A stretch of 40,083 nucleotides of DNA from Planctomycetia bacterium (GTDB lineage Bacteria; Planctomycetota; Planctomycetia; Pirellulales; UBA1268): NCBI GenBank assembly GCA_026401075.1, contig JAPLNQ010000177.1:1-40083 (forward strand). The letters run 5' to 3'. How positions within the stretch are numbered: the first letter of the stretch is position 1; each line of letters opens with the position of its first letter. Below the pieces are notes generated by a model, which made no database searches, was not told the origin of the DNA, and was given only the letters and a program-made list of their open reading frames with translations. The position numbers and the translations under genes were made by a program. Below, piece after piece: positions 14,751 to 24,209 of this stretch.

Positions 14751-17231
14751 CTACCGGTCGGCGTAGACCCGCGTGATTTCTTCTTTCGTGATCGGTGCGG
14801 GATGGTCGTCGCTCACCAGTTGCACCTGCATCCGCTGGTCGCCTTCGCGGCGACCGCGGACGCGGACGCGGAACACCGCCTCTTCAGTGGGTGCGAGTCT
14901 GGCCAACGGATCGAAGATGACGGTGAGGTTTTCGACGCGGTGGGCCGCCGGCCCCTTGGCGTCGACCGGTTCGAGATCGCCCAACAGCGTCGCCGTGAGC
15001 CGCACGCCGCTGGCGGCTTTCGTCCCTTGGTTGGCGATGCGGACGATGTATTCCGTCATGCCGCCGACCTCGATCGGGTCTTCGCTGTCGGTGACCTCGA
15101 AGAAGAGTGATGCCAAGCCTTCGACCTCGACCGTGTGCGCCGCCTGATCAGAAGGGCCGTCGCTGCTCCGCGCCGCCGCGACGATCTTCTGCGGCCCGAG
15201 ATCGACGGGCATCAGCACCATCTCGACGGTGCCTCTCTCCCCTGGTGGGAGTTCCTCCAGGTTCCAGAGCACGCGGTGGAAGCGCTCCTCGTACCAGCCC
15301 GCATGGTTTGCCCGCACGAATTTCATGCCCGGCGGCAGCTGGGCGACGAGTTCCACCGCCCGGGCAGGTGCGGTTCCGGCGTTGACCATCGACAGTACGC
15401 AGGTCGCAGGCCGCTGGAGGTAGCGGCGCGACGGCATTTCGGCAGACAGTTCGAGTGTGGGGGCCGTGACCTCGATGCGGATCGGTTGCTCGACCTCGAG
15501 CCGGCCATCGGCCCGGGCTGCGAAGCGGGCCATGTGGACGCCCGGCCCTGTGGAGCCCAAGACCAGATCGATCGTTCGTGACTCGCCAGGACGGAGTTGT
15601 CCGACATCGAATTCCAGTTCACGACCGGCGCTGTGCGAGATACCGTCCGGGAGCAGGCCCTCGAGCACGACGCCGGTGGCGATGCCGGTGCCCGGGTTGC
15701 TGACCTTGAGCGAGAGCTTCATCTCGCCTCCGATCCTCACGGCCTTGGTCTCGGACGCCTCCAGTTTCAGGTCAGGCTTGGTGGCTCGCGACCGGACCGA
15801 CGCTTCCGTGCGGAAACTCACGCTGGCCACACTGCCGATCTCGCCCTCGATCTCAGGCATTACTTCCATCGACACGCGGGCTTCGCCGCCGGGCGTGATG
15901 ACACCGAGCGCCCAGACCAGTTCGGCCGTCATGCCGCCGGGGTTTGCGCCGGGCACCACGGGCTGGCCGGCCCCGACGGGGCTGGCTGGCGGCGTGGTGG
16001 TGATGAGTGTTGTGCCGTAGGGCACGGCGTCGCGAAGGGTGACATCCTGAGCCGTCGCCGTGCCGACGTTTCGCAAGAGAATCTCATAGCGCGCCGCCTT
16101 GCCCACCTGGATCTCGCGGGGGCCGCGCTTTTCCAGCACCAGCTGCGGCGTCTGCAGACCCTCCAGTTGCATCGGGCCAGGCCGTCCCTGCCCCGCCGTT
16201 GCCGACCCCGGGCCGCTGCTGGCACCGCCCGACATCGGGCCTCGGGGATCGTTGGTCATGGTGTTCATCGCGTTCATGGTGGCAGGCGGAGCCGATCGGG
16301 TCGGGCCCATCGGGGGCGCGCTTGCAAAGGGGTTGGTGGCCGCGGCGCTGACTACGGGGGCCGACGCTGCCACGGGGGCAGGGGCCAGAGGCGCTGGGGC
16401 CATGTCGGTCGGCGCAGGGGCCAGAGGCGCTGGGGCCATGTCGGTCGGTGCAGGGGCGAGGAGATCGTCCCCGGATGATCCGGTCGACGCCGCCGTCGGC
16501 GGGGCTAACGGAGCCGCAGCCAGGGGAGTCTCGCCGTGCAGAACTGCGGATCGCACCGGTGTCTCGGCTGGGATGACGTCATCGCCCGACCGGGCCGCGT
16601 CGGCGGGCGTTGTGGCATCAACTGGATCCGGCGGGATTTGTGCGTCGAGTGGCTCCGCCTCGGCGGATGCCAGCCTGATCGGCTCAGCGCCGGTTCCCGG
16701 GAAGCGGCCCGGGGGGGCGAATCGCGAGGTCCGGCCGTCGTGGGCCGGCGGCGCGGGCATGGGAAGCGGAGAGTCTGGTGCCTCAAGCGCAGCCGGCCGG
16801 GTGGGATAGCGGTCGAGCGGCGCTGGACTGGCGGCCGGGGTCGCGGGCGCGCGCCAACCGCGTTCGTTCATCGCCCGCGGGGCGTCGGCATCGCTCGTGG
16901 GAGGAGACAGCTGCCTCGGTTCCCACGGAGCGGTATCGGGCTGGGCATTCGCGGCCCCGCCATCATCCCCTGACGAGACCGTCTTGTCTGCCGCGAAGGC
17001 GACGGCAGGCTCGTCGGGAGACGCCGTCGGCAGGGCGGTCTGCACTGGCCCAGCCATATCCTCGCCAGCGCCGGAGCGGCCGATCCCAAGTGCCCAGACG
17101 AGGCCGAAGCCGGTGCCGGCACAGAGGACCGCTCCCAGCAACAACGGCAGGCTCGATTTCCGCGGAACAACGACGAGATCTTGTCGCGAGGTGCGTTCGG
17201 CTTCTGGTGCGGGTTGTGCGGGCTCTTGCAT
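14751..17231 (-). CDS. Membrane-anchored surface protein with DUF11-type repeats
   Basis: This 826-aa protein starts at ATG 17231, with GGGGAG 6 bases upstream. A cytoplasmic N-terminus is followed by one membrane helix (LPLLLGAVLCAGTGFGLVWA, about 29-48). Then comes a roughly 300-residue Pro/Ala/Ser-rich low-complexity region with a perfect tandem repeat. The C-terminal part from about residue 360 has several Ig-like beta-sandwich repeats of the DUF11/CARDB kind: VGKAARYEILLRNVGTATAQ, MKLSLKVSNPGTGIATGVVL, RPATCVLSMVNAGTAPARAV and GGMTEYIVRIANQGTKAASG. Each has the asparagine-glycine turn typical of these repeats. Such proteins are cell-envelope structural or adhesive proteins in planctomycetes. 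It follows ftr on the same strand after 82 bases, but a functional link is not evident. Confidence 0.87.
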   Translation of the reverse strand: MQEPAQPAPEAERTSRQDLVVVPRKSSLPLLLGAVLCAGTGFGLVWALGIGRSGAGEDMAGPVQTALPTASPDEPAVAFAADKTVSSGDDGGAANAQPDTAPWEPRQLSPPTSDADAPRAMNERGWRAPATPAASPAPLDRYPTRPAALEAPDSPLPMPAPPAHDGRTSRFAPPGRFPGTGAEPIRLASAEAEPLDAQIPPDPVDATTPADAARSGDDVIPAETPVRSAVLHGETPLAAAPLAPPTAASTGSSGDDLLAPAPTDMAPAPLAPAPTDMAPAPLAPAPVAASAPVVSAAATNPFASAPPMGPTRSAPPATMNAMNTMTNDPRGPMSGGASSGPGSATAGQGRPGPMQLEGLQTPQLVLEKRGPREIQVGKAARYEILLRNVGTATAQDVTLRDAVPYGTTLITTTPPASPVGAGQPVVPGANPGGMTAELVWALGVITPGGEARVSMEVMPEIEGEIGSVASVSFRTEASVRSRATKPDLKLEASETKAVRIGGEMKLSLKVSNPGTGIATGVVLEGLLPDGISHSAGRELEFDVGQLRPGESRTIDLVLGSTGPGVHMARFAARADGRLEVEQPIRIEVTAPTLELSAEMPSRRYLQRPATCVLSMVNAGTAPARAVELVAQLPPGMKFVRANHAGWYEERFHRVLWNLEELPPGERGTVEMVLMPVDLGPQKIVAAARSSDGPSDQAAHTVEVEGLASLFFEVTDSEDPIEVGGMTEYIVRIANQGTKAASGVRLTATLLGDLEPVDAKGPAAHRVENLTVIFDPLARLAPTEEAVFRVRVRGRREGDQRMQVQLVSDDHPAPITKEEITRVYADR
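16381..16452 (-). repeat. 36-bp tandem repeat (two copies) in the DUF11 gene
   Basis: Two 36-base units differing at one base encode the repeated peptide APAPTDMAPAPL on the minus strand. The array lies in the low-complexity linker, so copy-number change would alter linker length only. Confidence 0.9.
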
Positions 17232-17313
17232 CGGATACTCCCCGGAGGATGAAAGGCGGGAAGTACCACAACCGACGGGCTGCAAGAAAGCCCATTTGCA
17301 GAGGTGTCGCGGC

Positions 17314-18207
17314 TTAGGCAGTCAGGAGGAGCTGGTGAAGATGGAAATGAAACTTACCCAGCTTCCCGCCATAGTTGCCTGCCGAGATGGCAACGAGATC
17401 AGGGCCGACGGCCGCACGAATCCCTGCCACCATCGCCCCCGCCACCGCAGACTCGTCAACGCCGTCGATGACGATCTCCAGGCCGCAGGTTGCCCCGTCC
17501 ACGAGGCAGGTCTCCACGCGTCCCACCAGCGACGGGCAGAATGCCTCGTTCGTCGAGGCGCGGAGGGCCTCGTAACGCGAGCCGACCTTGCTGCCCGATC
17601 GGACGACGCCTCCTGGAAAGGGCGTGATCGTGCCGGGAGTGGCGGCGATGGCGTCCACAGCCCGCCTGGCGGCGGCAAGCGTGGCGGTCAGCGATCGGCC
17701 CTGCAGGATGAAATTCCCGCCTCCGACACCCTTCTCGATGCCCACCGACTCTTCGACAAGAAACTCCCCGTCCATCACCGGCACCCGCCAGTATCTGCGT
17801 CCATCCATCACCTTTGTCTTTTCGAACCCGTCACCGAAGTACCGCACGTGCGCCCCCAGCGGCCGCCTCTCCTCTGCTGTGGGCAGGCCATCGAAGACGC
17901 TCGCCGTGGGGCATGTCAGCAGGCACTGCGCGGTGCGATTGGCAATCGCTTTTCCCACGCCGTCCGCAGTAAAACCGTACGCCAAAACCGCCGCTCCGGG
18001 CCGGCCGTCGGGCGTTTCCTCCGGCTCAAGCCAGCGTTCCACGCCGATCTCTGCGTCACAACCGATCACGCTCGTGCCGTAGCCGCACGCGGCGCGGACC
18101 GCCGCGTCGAGCCAGTGCGGATCGGCCGCGGTGACGACGAGCCTGACGTACCGGAGCCGAAAGGCCTCGGCGAACGTGTCAACGATCTGTGTTGATTCGA
18201 TGAGCAT
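17314..18207 (-). CDS. ftr: Formylmethanofuran--tetrahydromethanopterin N-formyltransferase
   Basis: Ftr moves the formyl group between methanofuran and tetrahydromethanopterin in archaeal-type C1 metabolism, which is also found in methylotrophic bacteria and in planctomycetes. The 297-aa length from ATG 18207 equals that of archaeal Ftr, and the motifs line up along the protein: IVDTFAEAF at the N-terminus, GYGTSVIGCDAEIGVE, TPDGRPG, QCLLTCPTASVFDG, YFGDGFEK, MDGEFLVEE, GVGGGNF, TPFPGGVVRSGSKVG and ISAGNYGGKLGKFHF near the end. Upstream in-frame codons to 18408 are not Ftr-like and were excluded. In bacteria the enzyme usually runs in the oxidative, formaldehyde-detoxifying direction with Fhc, Mch, MtdB and Fae. 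None of those genes is in this window. Confidence 0.95.
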   Translation of the reverse strand: MLIESTQIVDTFAEAFRLRYVRLVVTAADPHWLDAAVRAACGYGTSVIGCDAEIGVERWLEPEETPDGRPGAAVLAYGFTADGVGKAIANRTAQCLLTCPTASVFDGLPTAEERRPLGAHVRYFGDGFEKTKVMDGRRYWRVPVMDGEFLVEESVGIEKGVGGGNFILQGRSLTATLAAARRAVDAIAATPGTITPFPGGVVRSGSKVGSRYEALRASTNEAFCPSLVGRVETCLVDGATCGLEIVIDGVDESAVAGAMVAGIRAAVGPDLVAISAGNYGGKLGKFHFHLHQLLLTA

Positions 18208-18417
18208 GGCGGTGTGTCCAGACGGGGGGTTCAAGGTGTCGAACCGTGGCCGGCATGGGGCGGAATGTGGTTCAGGCCCCGAAGATTCCGTGTTCTCCCC
18301 GCGGTTGGGTTTCGCATATCCTATCAAGCATCGCGGGTGGCCCTCCATGGCCGGCTGCGGTCCATGGCAGTGAAGCTGCCCGCTGCTTGTCCGCCCCCCA
18401 CAAGCCAAAGGATACCG
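18208..18417. other. Divergent promoter region between ftr and the 796-aa secreted protein
   Basis: These 210 bases separate two divergent starts. No convincing promoter consensus, small gene or structured RNA was picked out by eye. The plus-strand gene's ribosome site AAAGGA is at 18407-18412. Confidence 0.4.
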
Positions 18418-20808
18418 ATGATGTCGTTTCTGAACCGTGCGGTCGTGTCTGCGGTGTTTCCTGTCGTGATGGTCACGGCCTTCTCAGCGCTGGCACCGTG
18501 CGCCACTGCTGCCGACTCGCTCGCGGCCAGCGGCGTGGCGATGATTCCCGAGGACGCCGCGTTCGTCTCGGCAACCCTGCGGGCCCGCGAGCAGTACGAC
18601 CGTTTCGTGAAGAGCAACGCCTTCGCTGCCCTCAAGAAACTGCCCTTCGTGTCCCGCGCCGCCGATTCCGTTGAGGAACAGAAGCTGCAGCCCGGCAGCC
18701 CGCTCTCGATCGCGGCGACCTTCATGGAACTGCCCGAGAACGAGCAGGCCCTGCAATTGCTCAAGGACATGGTCGCGACCGACACGTTCGTCTACGGCGA
18801 GCCGTCGTGCGTGACGTTCGTGGAGCTCATGAAGAAGATCCAGCAGGCACAGAACGCCGCCGGTGTGCTGCGGCTGGCCAGCGGCGACGCCTCGGTCGGT
18901 GGCTTTGAAGTCGACGTGCTCGAAGGCATCGACGTGGAAGAAATGGACGAGGATGATGATGACGAAGAAGAAGACGGCAAAAAGGGAGCCGCCGACACCC
19001 GCAGGCGGTTGCGTGCCAAGCCGGTGCGTTTCCAGGCCGCCGATGCCGCCGAGCAGATCTCGGCCGACGAACTGGCCACGCGGCTGGTGGTCAAGACGCT
19101 GTCGGAGAACATCAACCTGATCGTGGTGCCCGACGTGGTGTGGGGATTCAAGACGACCAAGCTCGACGCCGCCACATCGCAGTTGAAGCGGATCGAGGTG
19201 CTCGTGAAGCTGATCACACAGACCAACCCCGCCTTGGCCGACTCGCTCAAGCGCCGCAAGGTGGCGGGGGGCGAGGTGGTGACGTTCACGATCAAACCGG
19301 ACGCCAATCTCATTCGCGACGCGATTCCCGGGCTGGAGGATTATGAGCAGGAACTCGAAAAAGTCTTCGACAAGATCGAGCGATTGGAACTGGTGATCGG
19401 CCTCGGCGTGATCGGCGACCGCGTGATCCTCACGATCGGCGACTCGATCGACCATCTGGAGAAGCTGGCTGTCGCCGGGAGCGATCGCAAGTCGCTGCTC
19501 GCCACCAAGCCGTTCGAGCCGCTGCGTGCCCAGAAAGACAAGCCGCTCACCGGCATCTCCTACTTGAGCGAGGCGATGCAGAAGGCACTGGCCCCATCGT
19601 CCAGCGACATCGAGCAACTCGCCGACCTGAGCGACACGATCGCCGACCTCGCCGACCTTCCCGATGGCGCGGCCGACGAGGCCCGTCGGAGCCTGGGCAA
19701 GGTCGCCGAGGGCTATAAGCGGCGGCTGCCCGTCCCCGGGCCATGGATGGCGTTTTCGTTCCTGTCGGAGCAGGGCTACGAGGGCTACGTCTGGGATTGG
19801 TCGAAGAATCTGCCGTTCGACGGGTCGAAGCGGCTGGGCCTCCTCGAGCACACCGGCGGTGCGCCGCTGGCCGCGGCCGCCTTCCGGGTGAAGAACGATC
19901 CAGGCCAATTCGAAGACTTCGCATCGTGGGTCGACATGGGCTGGTCGTTCTTCCTCAAATACCTCGTTCCGAAGGCCGACGAGGATGATCAGGAGAAGAT
20001 CGAGGAGGTCGATGAGCACCTGGCGCCGCTCGGCTCGAAATTCGTCGGGATTGTGCGGACCAAAATCCTGCCATCGCTGGCCGATGGCCAGATGGCCTTC
20101 GTGATTGACGGCAAGAGCAGCACGAAGCGTCTCCATCAGTCGCTGCCTTCCGCCGCGGAGCCGTTGCCGCTGGTGGAGCCTGCAATCGTGCTGGGGCTCG
20201 CCGACCCGAAGCTGTTCCGCGAGGCAATGAGCGATCTGTTCGAACTCTCCGACGAGGTGGTCGATGCGGTGCGGGAGATGAACCCCGATGCCCTGCCGGC
20301 GGAGTATCGCGTGCCCGAGCCGGTGAAGAACAAGGTGGAAGGGGGAACCCTCTGGTCGTATCCGCTCGCCAACAGCGGTCTCGATGAGAAGGTGCAGCCA
20401 TCGATCGGTGTCGGTGAATCGGCTGCCGTGCTATCGCTCGTGCCGAAGCAGGCCGGTCGGCTGCTCCTGAAGACGCGGCTCGAAACCGGTTCCCGATTGG
20501 CGAAGTTCGAAGAGCCTCTCGTGGGGGCCGCCGCCCTCGATTGGGCGGGACTGATCGACGCGATCCAGCCGTGGGCGGTCTACTTCACCCGATACGGTTG
20601 CGTTCAGCAGCGTGACGGGAACGTCGATCCGGAATCGGAACTCGGGCCCGACGACGAGAACGAGCAGGCCAAGGACGCACTGGCCCAGGCGAAGGTCGTG
20701 TTTGAAGTGATCAAGTCCCTGCGTGTCGCCGTGGCGGAGACTGCGATGGAGTCGGACGCGATGGTCACGCACTGGCGAAACGTGATCCGCGACATGCCGG
20801 CGAAGTAG
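18418..20808 (+). CDS. Secreted protein of unknown function
   Basis: I do not recognise a family for this 796-aa protein. From ATG 18418 (or 18421, both behind AAAGGA) it has a clear signal peptide ending near CATAADS. The mature part is mostly helical and charged: repeated segments of the type REQYDRFVKSNAFAALKKL and LEKVFDKIERLELVIGLGVIGDRVILTIGDS. There is a very acidic patch at about 175-190 (EEMDEDDDDEEEDGKK) and a segment FLSEQGYEGYVWDWSKNLP. The run of about 20 residues with VIGDRVILTIGDSIDHLEKL suggests a domain repeated in solute-binding or surface proteins, but no function follows. It is divergent from ftr. Its stop lies only 3 bases from that of ribD on the other strand, so no terminator separates them. 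Confidence 0.8.
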   Translation: MMSFLNRAVVSAVFPVVMVTAFSALAPCATAADSLAASGVAMIPEDAAFVSATLRAREQYDRFVKSNAFAALKKLPFVSRAADSVEEQKLQPGSPLSIAATFMELPENEQALQLLKDMVATDTFVYGEPSCVTFVELMKKIQQAQNAAGVLRLASGDASVGGFEVDVLEGIDVEEMDEDDDDEEEDGKKGAADTRRRLRAKPVRFQAADAAEQISADELATRLVVKTLSENINLIVVPDVVWGFKTTKLDAATSQLKRIEVLVKLITQTNPALADSLKRRKVAGGEVVTFTIKPDANLIRDAIPGLEDYEQELEKVFDKIERLELVIGLGVIGDRVILTIGDSIDHLEKLAVAGSDRKSLLATKPFEPLRAQKDKPLTGISYLSEAMQKALAPSSSDIEQLADLSDTIADLADLPDGAADEARRSLGKVAEGYKRRLPVPGPWMAFSFLSEQGYEGYVWDWSKNLPFDGSKRLGLLEHTGGAPLAAAAFRVKNDPGQFEDFASWVDMGWSFFLKYLVPKADEDDQEKIEEVDEHLAPLGSKFVGIVRTKILPSLADGQMAFVIDGKSSTKRLHQSLPSAAEPLPLVEPAIVLGLADPKLFREAMSDLFELSDEVVDAVREMNPDALPAEYRVPEPVKNKVEGGTLWSYPLANSGLDEKVQPSIGVGESAAVLSLVPKQAGRLLLKTRLETGSRLAKFEEPLVGAAALDWAGLIDAIQPWAVYFTRYGCVQQRDGNVDPESELGPDDENEQAKDALAQAKVVFEVIKSLRVAVAETAMESDAMVTHWRNVIRDMPAK

Positions 20809-20811
20809 AAA

Positions 20812-21933
20812 CTATCCGTGCCGCACGACGCCCCGGACGAGCAGATCGCCGCCGGGGTGATCGACGTGCTCGACCTCAATCGCGGCGGCGGACGCGAGTA
20901 ACGCTATGCCCGCACCGGCGATCGGCGCTGGCGACCTTGCGCCGCCGATGATGGTCGGGGCGACGAAGGCCCAGACCTCGTCGATGGCCTGCGCATCGGC
21001 CAGGTTCCCCAGCACCGTGGGACCGCCTTCGACCAGCACGTTCGTGAGCCGTCGCGTGCCGAGTTCCACGAGCAGTTCCCGCAGTTGCTCGCGGTGATCC
21101 GCTGAAGCTGACTGCCAGACCTCGCAGCCGGCTGCTGCAAGCTGCCGGAGGCGGTCGGTCGGGGCAGCGGGGCCGGTGGCCACGAGCAGCGGCACGTCGC
21201 GGGCCGTGCGAACGAGGCGGCTCTCCAGCGGCAGGCGGGCCAGGCTGTCGAGGAGGATCCGCAGCGGCTGCCGCGGCCCGGCGGGCCGCGGTGTCAGGAG
21301 CGGATCGTCGGCGAGCGCCGTGCCGATGCCGCAAAGAATGCCGTCCATCCGCCCGCGGAGCCGGTGCACCATTTCCCGCGATGCCTCCGACGAGATCCAG
21401 CGGCTCTCGCCGACGGACGTCGCCACGCGGCCATCGAGGCTCATCGCCCACTTCGCGATCACCCACGGCCGCTTCTGCTCCACGAGCGTGCGGAAGGGGG
21501 CGATCAGCCGTCGTGTCTCCGGCTCGCAGACGCCCACCCGAACCTCGACGCCGGCCCGCGCGAGTTCGTCGAGTCCGCCGCCGTTGACCGCGGGGAATGG
21601 ATCGCGTGTGCCCACGATCACCCGCGTGACGCCCGCCTCGATGATTGCCGCTGTGCAGGGGGGCGTCTTGCCGTGATGGCAGCACGGCTCGAGCGTGACG
21701 GCCAGCGTGCCACCGCGGGCCGCGGTGCCGGCGGCCGAGAGCGCCGCCACCTCGGCGTGCGGGCCGCCAAATGCCTCGTGCCAGCCCTCGCCGATGATGT
21801 CACCCGATGCCGATGCGATCACCGCGCCCACCATGGGATTGGGTTCGACGCATCCCTCACCGCGGCGGGCCAAAGCAAGAGCCTGCCGCATCAGGTGTTC
21901 TTCGAACGCGTGCTCGGAGCCGCTCACATGCAT
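20812..21933 (-). CDS. ribD: Bifunctional riboflavin biosynthesis deaminase/reductase
   Basis: RibD carries out the second and third steps of riboflavin synthesis: deamination of the pyrimidine product of GTP cyclohydrolase II, then NADPH-dependent reduction of the ribosyl side chain. In this 373-aa protein the N-terminal zinc deaminase shows HAEV (His59, Glu61) and the metal-binding LEPCCHHGKTPPC. The C-terminal reductase starts near residue 160 with KRPWVIAKWAMSLDGRVAT, then ESRWISSEASR, GIGTALADDPLLTPR and VLVEGGPTVLGNL. The start at 21933 lies 14 bases past the stop of the upstream gene and uses GAGG that overlaps that stop, which suggests coupling. The frame is open to 22014, but the extension would overlap the SEC-C gene. 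Confidence 0.95.
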   Translation of the reverse strand: MHVSGSEHAFEEHLMRQALALARRGEGCVEPNPMVGAVIASASGDIIGEGWHEAFGGPHAEVAALSAAGTAARGGTLAVTLEPCCHHGKTPPCTAAIIEAGVTRVIVGTRDPFPAVNGGGLDELARAGVEVRVGVCEPETRRLIAPFRTLVEQKRPWVIAKWAMSLDGRVATSVGESRWISSEASREMVHRLRGRMDGILCGIGTALADDPLLTPRPAGPRQPLRILLDSLARLPLESRLVRTARDVPLLVATGPAAPTDRLRQLAAAGCEVWQSASADHREQLRELLVELGTRRLTNVLVEGGPTVLGNLADAQAIDEVWAFVAPTIIGGARSPAPIAGAGIALLASAAAIEVEHVDHPGGDLLVRGVVRHG

Positions 21934-21947
21934 GGCTTGCGCACGCC

Positions 21948-24209
21948 TCAGCCCGGCGTCCAAAGCGACTTCTTCTCCCCGGCACCACCCCCCTGTTCGC
22001 CACCGGGTGTCCAAATGCGGCCTGCGTCTGCAGCCGGGGACTGTCCGCCTCCGATGGGCATCCCGGCACCGCCGCCGGGCATCTGCCCTGCCGCCGCCGA
22101 CTGGGCGGCCAACGCGGCGAGATCGACGCCCGCTTCGCCCAGCACCTCAGCGAGCGCCGCAATCACCTTCTGATCGCGGGCATGATCCCGCTGCAGGTGA
22201 TTGAGCAGTCGCATGATGCCCGGCTCGTCGGCTCGCGAAAGCCGTACTCGCAATTCGGCGACATCAAGCATGCCGTCGTTGGCGCCGAGTGTCTTGGCGA
22301 GTTCGCGGAGCTTGCCGACGATCTCCAGCTTTTCAAGGCTTGTCTCCGCGCGATCCTCGAGCAGGCCATACGCCTCCCAACGGTCCTCGGGCGAGGCGTC
22401 AGGCCGCGCCACGATTGCCCGAGCGGCCCGTGCCGCCGCCAGGTCGAAGCCGGCGTCGAGCGACGTGAGAAAGAGCACTCGCAGTTGATCGAGCGGCAGC
22501 CCGTCGAGCACGACACGATGCCACCGCAGGGGTGGCACTTCCTCGAGCGGCTGGGCCGAGTGGATCGGTGCCGGCGTCGGCAGCCCCAGCTTTCCGCGGA
22601 CAGCCGTCCACGCGACCGATGATTCAGGCTGACGGGATGCCGCCTCGCCTTCGCTGATGATCGCCTCGACCCGCCGGGCCGGTTCCTTGCCGGTCTCGGC
22701 AGCCGCCTGACGCGGCGTCTTGCCCAGCAGTTCGGGGAGGGGAGTGTCGGGCCAGACTGCCAGAAAGCGATCCGAGACCGCATGCCGCTGGCGGGCGAGA
22801 AGACGGTCGACCATGGAAGGACCGTCGGCAGCCTGAGGCTCCTTCGACAGCTCTCCCGGCTTCACCCGGAACTGCGTGTTCTGCAGCCACGCGGTGGGCG
22901 ATGTGGTCGGCAGCCTGCCGCGGCCCGTGTCGACCGGCGCAGCGAACGTGCAGCCGAGCACCCGCTCCACGTCAGGCTTTGCCTCCGCAACGTCGGGCTC
23001 GAAACCCTGCAGCACGGCCTCGGGCTCACGGTCTGTCTGCCGACCAAAGATCATCAGCGATGCGAGCAGGCGATCGGGCAGTTCGTTTCCGGGCTGCCCG
23101 GCTGATGTCGGAGCCCCTGCCGGTGCCGGAGCATACACCCGCCACACCGAGTGCGGAGGCGCTGCACCCCGCGACACCCAGGCCGAACGGTCGAACGTCG
23201 AGGTATCGAAGCGGCCGTCGTGCCGCAGCTTGTCTTCCAGAAGCTGGAGGCCTCCGCCGGCGGCTTCTACGGAAGGGGTCGGCAGCGGGGCGATGATGCT
23301 CGTGATCGTCATCACCGGCGAGCGATCCGGGTCGGCTTCAGTTTCCATGGCGATCGCCCGGCCTGTGGCCTCGACCGCGTCATCAGGAGTGCCGGCTCGG
23401 AGCTTGGCGACGGTCAGCCAGGCCTCCGACGCCTCGTATGGTCGGCCGAGCATTTCGCAGAGAATCGCCGTGTTGGTGAAAAGCTCGGGGCTCTCGCCAG
23501 CGACCGGCTTCAGGCTGCGGAATGTGGCCAGCGCCTTGGAGAGCCGCCACTCTGCGGCAGCCTTCAGCGCCGCTTCGAACTCGAAGCGATAGGCGGAATC
23601 AGCTGGGGCCGGCTCGAACGACACCTTGGTGCGGAGTGCCGGCGGCACGCCGCCGGATCCGACGATCGACGCCAAGAGCTGCCGCTCTTCCTCGGTGCCG
23701 ACCGATGCATCGATCATCCATTCGACGATGCCCTGCGCGCAGCCAGGATGTCCAGTCTGCGCGGCAGCCTGGACAAGCGTCTGGGCCGTCCGCACGAGGT
23801 CCTGCGGCAATTCCGCGCCGTCTGTCTCGCGGGCCTGGGTGTGGGCATGGTCGCGGGCCCGGTCGAATAGCGCCATCGACTCCTGCATCCGTCCCGCGAT
23901 GGCCTCGGTCACCGCAGCCAGTCCCAGCGCCACAGGGTTGTCAGGACAGGCCTCCAGAAACGCCGCGCTCCCTGCTGCGGCCGCTGGAAATTGCTTGGTG
24001 GCCAGCTGCAGCCGGGTGCGGTGGGCCATCAGACAGGCCCGCCCGGGGTGGCGCTGCGTCAGCTTGTCCACCTCCGCCAGGGCCGCGGCATATTGCTGCC
24101 CCTCGGTGAGACGGTCGAGTTGTTCCAGGTCGCCCACGAGTTCGGAGCAGCAGAACTTGATCTTCTTGCCGGTGCCGCCCGGACAGGGCGAATAGGGGTC
24201 GATGGACAT
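21948..24209 (-). CDS. Large helical (TPR-like) protein with an N-terminal SEC-C zinc motif
   Basis: The 753-aa protein starts at ATG 24209. Its first 25 residues are a SEC-C motif, CPGGTGKKIKFCC (Cys9, Cys20, Cys21), the zinc-binding element known from the tail of SecA and seen in many other proteins, usually near one end. The rest is alpha-helical with TPR-like spacing: EGQQYAAALAEVDKLTQRHP, HRTRLQLATKQFPAAAAGSA, VTEAIAGRMQESMALFDRA, and RPYEASEAWLTVAKLRAG. A Gly-rich tail ends in KKSLWTPG. A role in protein-protein contacts is likely and a specific one cannot be given. It is followed by ribD after 14 bases. Codons upstream to 24464 look like shadow sequence and were excluded. Confidence 0.85.
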   Translation of the reverse strand: MSIDPYSPCPGGTGKKIKFCCSELVGDLEQLDRLTEGQQYAAALAEVDKLTQRHPGRACLMAHRTRLQLATKQFPAAAAGSAAFLEACPDNPVALGLAAVTEAIAGRMQESMALFDRARDHAHTQARETDGAELPQDLVRTAQTLVQAAAQTGHPGCAQGIVEWMIDASVGTEEERQLLASIVGSGGVPPALRTKVSFEPAPADSAYRFEFEAALKAAAEWRLSKALATFRSLKPVAGESPELFTNTAILCEMLGRPYEASEAWLTVAKLRAGTPDDAVEATGRAIAMETEADPDRSPVMTITSIIAPLPTPSVEAAGGGLQLLEDKLRHDGRFDTSTFDRSAWVSRGAAPPHSVWRVYAPAPAGAPTSAGQPGNELPDRLLASLMIFGRQTDREPEAVLQGFEPDVAEAKPDVERVLGCTFAAPVDTGRGRLPTTSPTAWLQNTQFRVKPGELSKEPQAADGPSMVDRLLARQRHAVSDRFLAVWPDTPLPELLGKTPRQAAAETGKEPARRVEAIISEGEAASRQPESSVAWTAVRGKLGLPTPAPIHSAQPLEEVPPLRWHRVVLDGLPLDQLRVLFLTSLDAGFDLAAARAARAIVARPDASPEDRWEAYGLLEDRAETSLEKLEIVGKLRELAKTLGANDGMLDVAELRVRLSRADEPGIMRLLNHLQRDHARDQKVIAALAEVLGEAGVDLAALAAQSAAAGQMPGGGAGMPIGGGQSPAADAGRIWTPGGEQGGGAGEKKSLWTPG

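Noticed and set aside
18484-20136. 550-aa open frame antisense to the 796-aa secreted protein
   Set aside because: His/Gly/Arg/Leu-rich shadow composition. The plus frame has a signal peptide and a ribosome site.
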